From NCBI GenBank assembly GCA_934667295.1, contig CAKULR010000063.1, positions 1 to 9,019 of the forward strand: 9,019 nt of DNA, given 5' to 3'. Of this stretch, positions 6,162 through 9,019 are shown piece by piece. The notes beneath the pieces are model-generated. The model was given only the letters and a program-made list of their open reading frames with translations. It was not told the origin of the DNA and searched no databases. This DNA comes from an uncultured Kiritimatiellota bacterium. GTDB taxonomy: Bacteria > Verrucomicrobiota > Kiritimatiellia > RFP12 > UBA1067. Both the position numbers and the translations under genes were made by a program. How positions within the stretch are numbered: position 1 is the first letter of the stretch; each line of letters starts with the position of its first letter.

Positions 6162-7255
6162 GAGCGACGTCCCATTTCTTCATTAAGCTTCGCGACAACC
6201 GTGTCGGGCTCCTGCGACTTCGTGATGAGGTCGTCGTAGGAGATGAAGCCATTGCGATAGTGGTCGAGAAGGCATGCGTCAAGCGTGACCATGCCGTACT
6301 TCGCCCCGGTCTGGATGTCCGAGCGAATCTGAAAGGTCTTTTTGTCGCGGATGCGGCTGCGGATCGAGGGCGTCGCGAGCATGATCTCGAACGCGGCGAT
6401 GCGCCCGTGGACCTGGCCGTCCGTCCCCAGCCGGGGCAGCAGGATCTGGGAGATGACGGCCTGCAGGCCGACGGAAAGCTGCATGCGCACCTGGTCCTGC
6501 ACGTCGACGGGGAAGGCGTCCACGATGCGGTCGATCGTCTCCACCGCGCCGGTCGTGTGGAGCGTGCCGAAGACGAGGTGGCCGGTCTCGGCGGCGGCGA
6601 TGGCCGCGCCGATCGTCTCCAGGTCGCGCATCTCGCCGACGAGGATCACGTCGGGGTCCTGCCGCAGCGCGCGGCGGATGGCCTCGGCGAAGGAGGGCAC
6701 GTCGCTGCCGACCTCGCGCTGCGTGACGAGCGACTGCCGCGAGGTGTGGTAGAACTCGATGGGGTCCTCGATCGTGATGACGTGGACGCCGCGCTCTCGG
6801 TTGATCACGTCGATCATCGAGGCGAGCGTCGTGGACTTGCCCGAACCCGTCGGGCCCGTCACGAGGATCAGCCCGCGCGGCTTGAAGAGCAGGTCCTTCA
6901 CGGATTCCGGCAGACCGATCTGCTCCAGCGTGAGCAGCGTGGAGGGGATCATGCGCAGCACGCATCCCCAGCGCCCGCGCTCCTTGAAGACGGAGACGCG
7001 GAAGCGCGTGCCGTCCTCGTGCGAGAGCGCGAAGTCGGCGCCGCCGTCGCGCTCCACGCCGGCGATCTGGCCGGGCGTCATGATCTCCTGGCAGAGCCGC
7101 CGCGTCTCCTCCTCCGTGAACACCTCGTCGGAGATCGGCACCAGCTCGCCGTGGACGCGCAGCTCCGGCGGCATCAATGCGCGGATGTGCAGGTCGGACG
7201 CATTCTCGTCGATCGTCGCCTGCAGCAGATCCCGCATGGTAATGTCGCCCGCCAT
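6158..7255 (-). CDS. pilT: Type IV pilus twitching motility (retraction) ATPase PilT
   Basis: The protein has 365 residues, close to typical PilT length. It lacks the long N-terminal domain and the tetracysteine of its neighbours, as expected for the PilT branch. The N-terminal PAS-like half includes ASDLHIRALMPPELRVHGEL (19-38). Then come Walker A GPTGSGKST (134-142), Asp box TIEDPIEF (161-168), Walker B DPDVILVGEMRDLET (200-214) and His box GHLVFGTLHT (225-234). The PilT-specific segment near 295-310, AIRNLIRE in classical PilT, reads SIRSRIRDKKTFQI, so it is recognisable but altered. PilT hexamers depolymerise the pilus and power retraction and twitching. The gene lies 13 nt after the upstream paralogue, has a good ribosome site and overlaps the downstream ATPase by 4 nt. 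PilU or another retraction paralogue is possible; the isolated triple-ATPase context does not separate them. Confidence 0.9.
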   Translation of the reverse strand: MAGDITMRDLLQATIDENASDLHIRALMPPELRVHGELVPISDEVFTEEETRRLCQEIMTPGQIAGVERDGGADFALSHEDGTRFRVSVFKERGRWGCVLRMIPSTLLTLEQIGLPESVKDLLFKPRGLILVTGPTGSGKSTTLASMIDVINRERGVHVITIEDPIEFYHTSRQSLVTQREVGSDVPSFAEAIRRALRQDPDVILVGEMRDLETIGAAIAAAETGHLVFGTLHTTGAVETIDRIVDAFPVDVQDQVRMQLSVGLQAVISQILLPRLGTDGQVHGRIAAFEIMLATPSIRSRIRDKKTFQIRSDIQTGAKYGMVTLDACLLDHYRNGFISYDDLITKSQEPDTVVAKLNEEMGRRS

Positions 7256-7261
7256 CGCCGT

Positions 7262-7267
7262 CCCTCC
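7262..7267 (-). promoter_or_regulatory. Shine-Dalgarno site of pilT
   Basis: GGAGGG lies in the 13-nt gap after the upstream stop, 6 nt before the pilT ATG, and fixes that start. It contrasts with the three genes that head transcription units in this window, none of which has such a site. Confidence 0.8.
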
Positions 7268-7268
7268 G

Positions 7269-8933
7269 TCAGTCGGCGTCGCCCATCGTCGCCTGCAGCA
7301 CCTCCCGGAGGGAGGTCATGCCCGAGGCGACCTTCAGCATGCCGTCCTCGCGCAGCGTGCGCATGCCCATCTCGCGGGCGCGCTCGCGCAGCACCGTGGA
7401 GGGGGCGTGGTCGAAGATGAGGCGCTGGATCGTGTCGTCCACCTCGAAGATCTCGAAGATGCCCTTGCGCCCCTTGTAGCCGCCGTTGCACTTCGCGCAC
7501 CCCTTGCCCACGTACATGTGCTCGGGGATGACCTTCGCGATCGAGCCGAGCATCTTGAGGTCGCGCTCCGTCGGCGTGTACTCCTCCTTGCAGTTCGGGC
7601 AGATCGCGCGCACGAGGCGCTGCGCGAGGCAGGCGCGCACGGCGGAGGCGACGAGGAACGGCTTGCAGCCCATGTCCGTCAGACGGGTGATGGCGGAGGG
7701 GGCGTCGTTCGTGTGGAGGGTGGAGAACACGAGGTGGCCCGTGAGGGCCGCCTCCATCGCGATGCCGGCCGTCTCCTCGTCGCGGATTTCGCCGATCATC
7801 ACGATGTTCGGGGCCTGACGCAAGATGGAGCGCAGGGCGGCCGAGAAGTCGAGGCCCACGTCGCGGTTCACCTGCACCTGGTTGATGCCCGACATCTGGT
7901 ATTCGACCGGGTCCTCCACCGTGATGATCTTGCGGTCCGGCAGGTTGATCTGCCCGAGCGCCGCGTAGAGCGTCGTGGACTTGCCCGAGCCCGTCGGCCC
8001 CGTCACGAGCACCACGCCGTCGGAAAGGTGGATGAAGCGCTCGAACTTGTTCTGGTCGTCGGAGAGGAACCCGAGCTGCGGCAGGCCGAGCGAGAGGTTC
8101 GACTTGTCGAGAATACGCATCACGATCGATTCGCCGTGGTTCGTCGGCACCGTCGAGACGCGCAGGTCGAGGTCGCGCCCGCCCACGTTCACCTGGATGC
8201 GACCGTCCTGCGGGATGCGCTTCTCGGAGATCTTGATCTTCGACATGATCTTGATGCGCGAGATGATGGCGCCCTGCAGGCGCTTCGGCGGCGAGTCCAT
8301 CTTCCGGAGCGCGCCGTCGATGCGGTAGCGCACGCGGAACTCCTTCTCCATCGGCTCCAGGTGGATGTCGGAGGCCTTCATCTTGATCGCGTTGGAGAGG
8401 ATCATCGTGCTGAGGCGGATCACCGGCGCGTCGTCGCCGCTCGCCGACTCGTCGCCGCCGTAGCCGTCGTCGTTCCGCGTCGTCACCTGGTCGGCACCGG
8501 TCGGATAGAGCTTCTCCATCACCGCCTTGACCTCTTCCGAGGGGGCGAGCACGGCCTGCACGTCCTTGCCGTGCAGCACGTAGCGAAGCGAGTCCACCGC
8601 GTCGTAGCCCATCGGGTCCGACAGGACGACCGTCACGGAGTCGGCATCGGCCATCACGGGCGCGACGCCGTACTTGTGCGCGATCTCCGGCGTGATCTCC
8701 TTGCCGACTTCCGGATCGATCCCGGCAGGGTCGATGCTCACGTACTTGATGCCGAACGTGTCGGCGATCGTTCCGAGCACGTCGTCCTCGGAAAGCGCGC
8801 CCGAGGCGACCAGCACGTCCAGCGTGGTCTCGTCGCCCTCGCGCATCGCCTTCGACGCGACGTCCAGCTGCTCGGCGGTCACATAGCCCTTCTCGCGAAG
8901 GAGCTGAAGAACATATTCGTCGTTTGAGGTCAT
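7269..8933 (-). CDS. GspE/PilB-family type II secretion or type IV pilus assembly ATPase (proximal paralogue)
   Basis: The protein has 554 residues. The N-terminal T2SSE/MshEN-like domain covers about 1-142. An acidic, Gly-rich linker (about 145-168) precedes the ATPase core. Motifs are Walker A GPTGSGKSTT (312-321), Asp box TVEDPVEY (338-345), Walker B NIVMIGEIRDEET (376-388), His box GHLVFSTLHTNDA (399-411), tetracysteine CPNC (445-448) and CAKC (479-482), and C-terminal MRTLREDG (524-531). The segment before Walker B reads APN where the distal paralogue has DPD. The Asp box is nearer to the GspE/MshE type than that of the distal paralogue, so the two may serve different machines, such as secretion versus pilus extension, or form mixed hexamers; that is inference. 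This is the first gene of the operon. The ATG at 8933 has no Shine-Dalgarno site and lies 13 nt after a -10-like box. Confidence 0.92.
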   Translation of the reverse strand: MTSNDEYVLQLLREKGYVTAEQLDVASKAMREGDETTLDVLVASGALSEDDVLGTIADTFGIKYVSIDPAGIDPEVGKEITPEIAHKYGVAPVMADADSVTVVLSDPMGYDAVDSLRYVLHGKDVQAVLAPSEEVKAVMEKLYPTGADQVTTRNDDGYGGDESASGDDAPVIRLSTMILSNAIKMKASDIHLEPMEKEFRVRYRIDGALRKMDSPPKRLQGAIISRIKIMSKIKISEKRIPQDGRIQVNVGGRDLDLRVSTVPTNHGESIVMRILDKSNLSLGLPQLGFLSDDQNKFERFIHLSDGVVLVTGPTGSGKSTTLYAALGQINLPDRKIITVEDPVEYQMSGINQVQVNRDVGLDFSAALRSILRQAPNIVMIGEIRDEETAGIAMEAALTGHLVFSTLHTNDAPSAITRLTDMGCKPFLVASAVRACLAQRLVRAICPNCKEEYTPTERDLKMLGSIAKVIPEHMYVGKGCAKCNGGYKGRKGIFEIFEVDDTIQRLIFDHAPSTVLRERAREMGMRTLREDGMLKVASGMTSLREVLQATMGDAD

Positions 8934-8946
8934 TTTGCTGAACGGT

Positions 8947-8975
8947 AGTATTCCCGATTCCAGCGATGCGCGCTA
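8947..8975 (-). promoter_or_regulatory. Candidate promoter of the three-ATPase operon
   Basis: On the minus strand, AATACT (8952-8947) lies within GGAATACTACC and is preceded, after 17 nt, by TAGCGC (8975-8970). The -10 box matches five of six consensus positions and the -35 is weak. The -10 box ends 13 nt before the ATG, so the leader would be only a few bases long. The local sequence resembles the boxes at the other two leading genes. Confidence 0.45.
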
Positions 8976-8980
8976 GCGCG
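8969..8980. repeat. 12-bp perfect palindrome over the -35 region (candidate operator)
   Basis: CGCGCTAGCGCG reads the same on both strands and covers the proposed -35 hexamer of the ATPase operon. A regulator bound there would compete with RNA polymerase. GC-rich palindromes also arise by chance in such DNA, so an operator role is speculative. Confidence 0.4.
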
Positions 8981-8984
8981 GGTT

Positions 8985-9019
8985 GAAGGTTGGGGGGGAA
9001 GGTTGGGGAAGGTTTTAGG
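8985..9019 (+). repeat. G-rich short repeat (GAAGGTTGGGG) upstream of the ATPase operon
   Basis: GAAGGTTGGGG occurs at 8985-8995 and 8998-9008 and begins again at 9008 as GAAGGTTTT. The plus strand carries runs of seven and four G plus several GG pairs within 35 bases, which could allow a G-quadruplex, although only two runs exceed three G. The window ends here, so the array may continue or belong to the next intergenic region. Confidence 0.6.

Noticed and set aside
4278..6239. Plus-strand open frame of 653 codons opposite the distal GspE/PilB gene
   Set aside because: It has low-complexity, His/Val/Asp/Gly-rich composition and is antisense to a gene with every ATPase motif. It is a shadow frame.
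6759..8927. Plus-strand open frame of 722 codons opposite pilT and the proximal GspE/PilB gene
   Set aside because: Same shadow pattern: it spans two real genes and their junction and has no recognisable family.
1..9019. A defence, toxin-antitoxin, prophage or other mobile system
   Set aside because: All six genes have recognisable housekeeping, envelope or pilus-motor families. No nuclease, integrase, transposase, phage gene or toxin-antitoxin pair is visible.

Overview
The window is GC-rich bacterial chromosome (roughly two thirds G+C by eye), densely coded, with strong G/C bias at third codon positions. That bias leaves long open frames opposite nearly every real gene. I find six protein genes, no tRNA or rRNA, no CRISPR array and no recognisable transposase. 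The combination of a secreted DUF3857/transglutaminase protein, a SurA-like foldase next to rsmA, a type IV pilus ATPase cluster and leading genes without Shine-Dalgarno sites suggests a Gram-negative (diderm) bacterium. The PVC superphylum, for example the Verrucomicrobiota/Kiritimatiellota side, is my best guess, but that is an inference and not a proven placement.

Layout. (1) 1-2320, minus strand: the N-terminal 773 residues of an exported DUF3857 plus transglutaminase protein. It begins a second DUF3857 module just before it runs off the left edge. (2) 2321-2387: a compact divergent promoter region with an alternating GC tract. (3) 2388-4156, plus strand: a two-gene operon, a SurA-like periplasmic peptidylprolyl isomerase followed by rsmA (16S rRNA dimethyltransferase), with a 4-nt start/stop overlap. 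(4) 4157-4460: a convergent intergenic region holding hairpins, a 13-bp tandem repeat and a 26-bp dispersed repeat in direct and inverted copies. (5) 4461-8933, minus strand: an operon of three secretion/pilus hexameric ATPases, read as GspE/PilB-type, then PilT, then a second GspE/PilB-type. (6) 8934-9019: the promoter region of that operon, with a 12-bp palindrome and G-rich AAGGTT repeats.

How the genes work together. The isomerase would help fold outer-membrane or exported proteins. RsmA matures the small ribosomal subunit. The ATPases would power extension and retraction of type IV pili and/or a type II secretion pseudopilus. No platform, pilin, prepilin peptidase or secretin gene is in view, so the rest of that machine must be encoded elsewhere. 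The three genes that head transcription units all carry a similar -10-like box so close to the start codon that leaderless or nearly leaderless mRNAs are likely, whereas pilT, inside its operon, has a clear Shine-Dalgarno site.

I do not see a clearly new defence or mobile system. The points most worth a second look are the tandem DUF3857 architecture, the shared start-proximal promoters, the composite repeat between rsmA and the ATPase operon, the 39-nt identical tract shared by the two GspE/PilB paralogues, and the changed motif I residue in RsmA.
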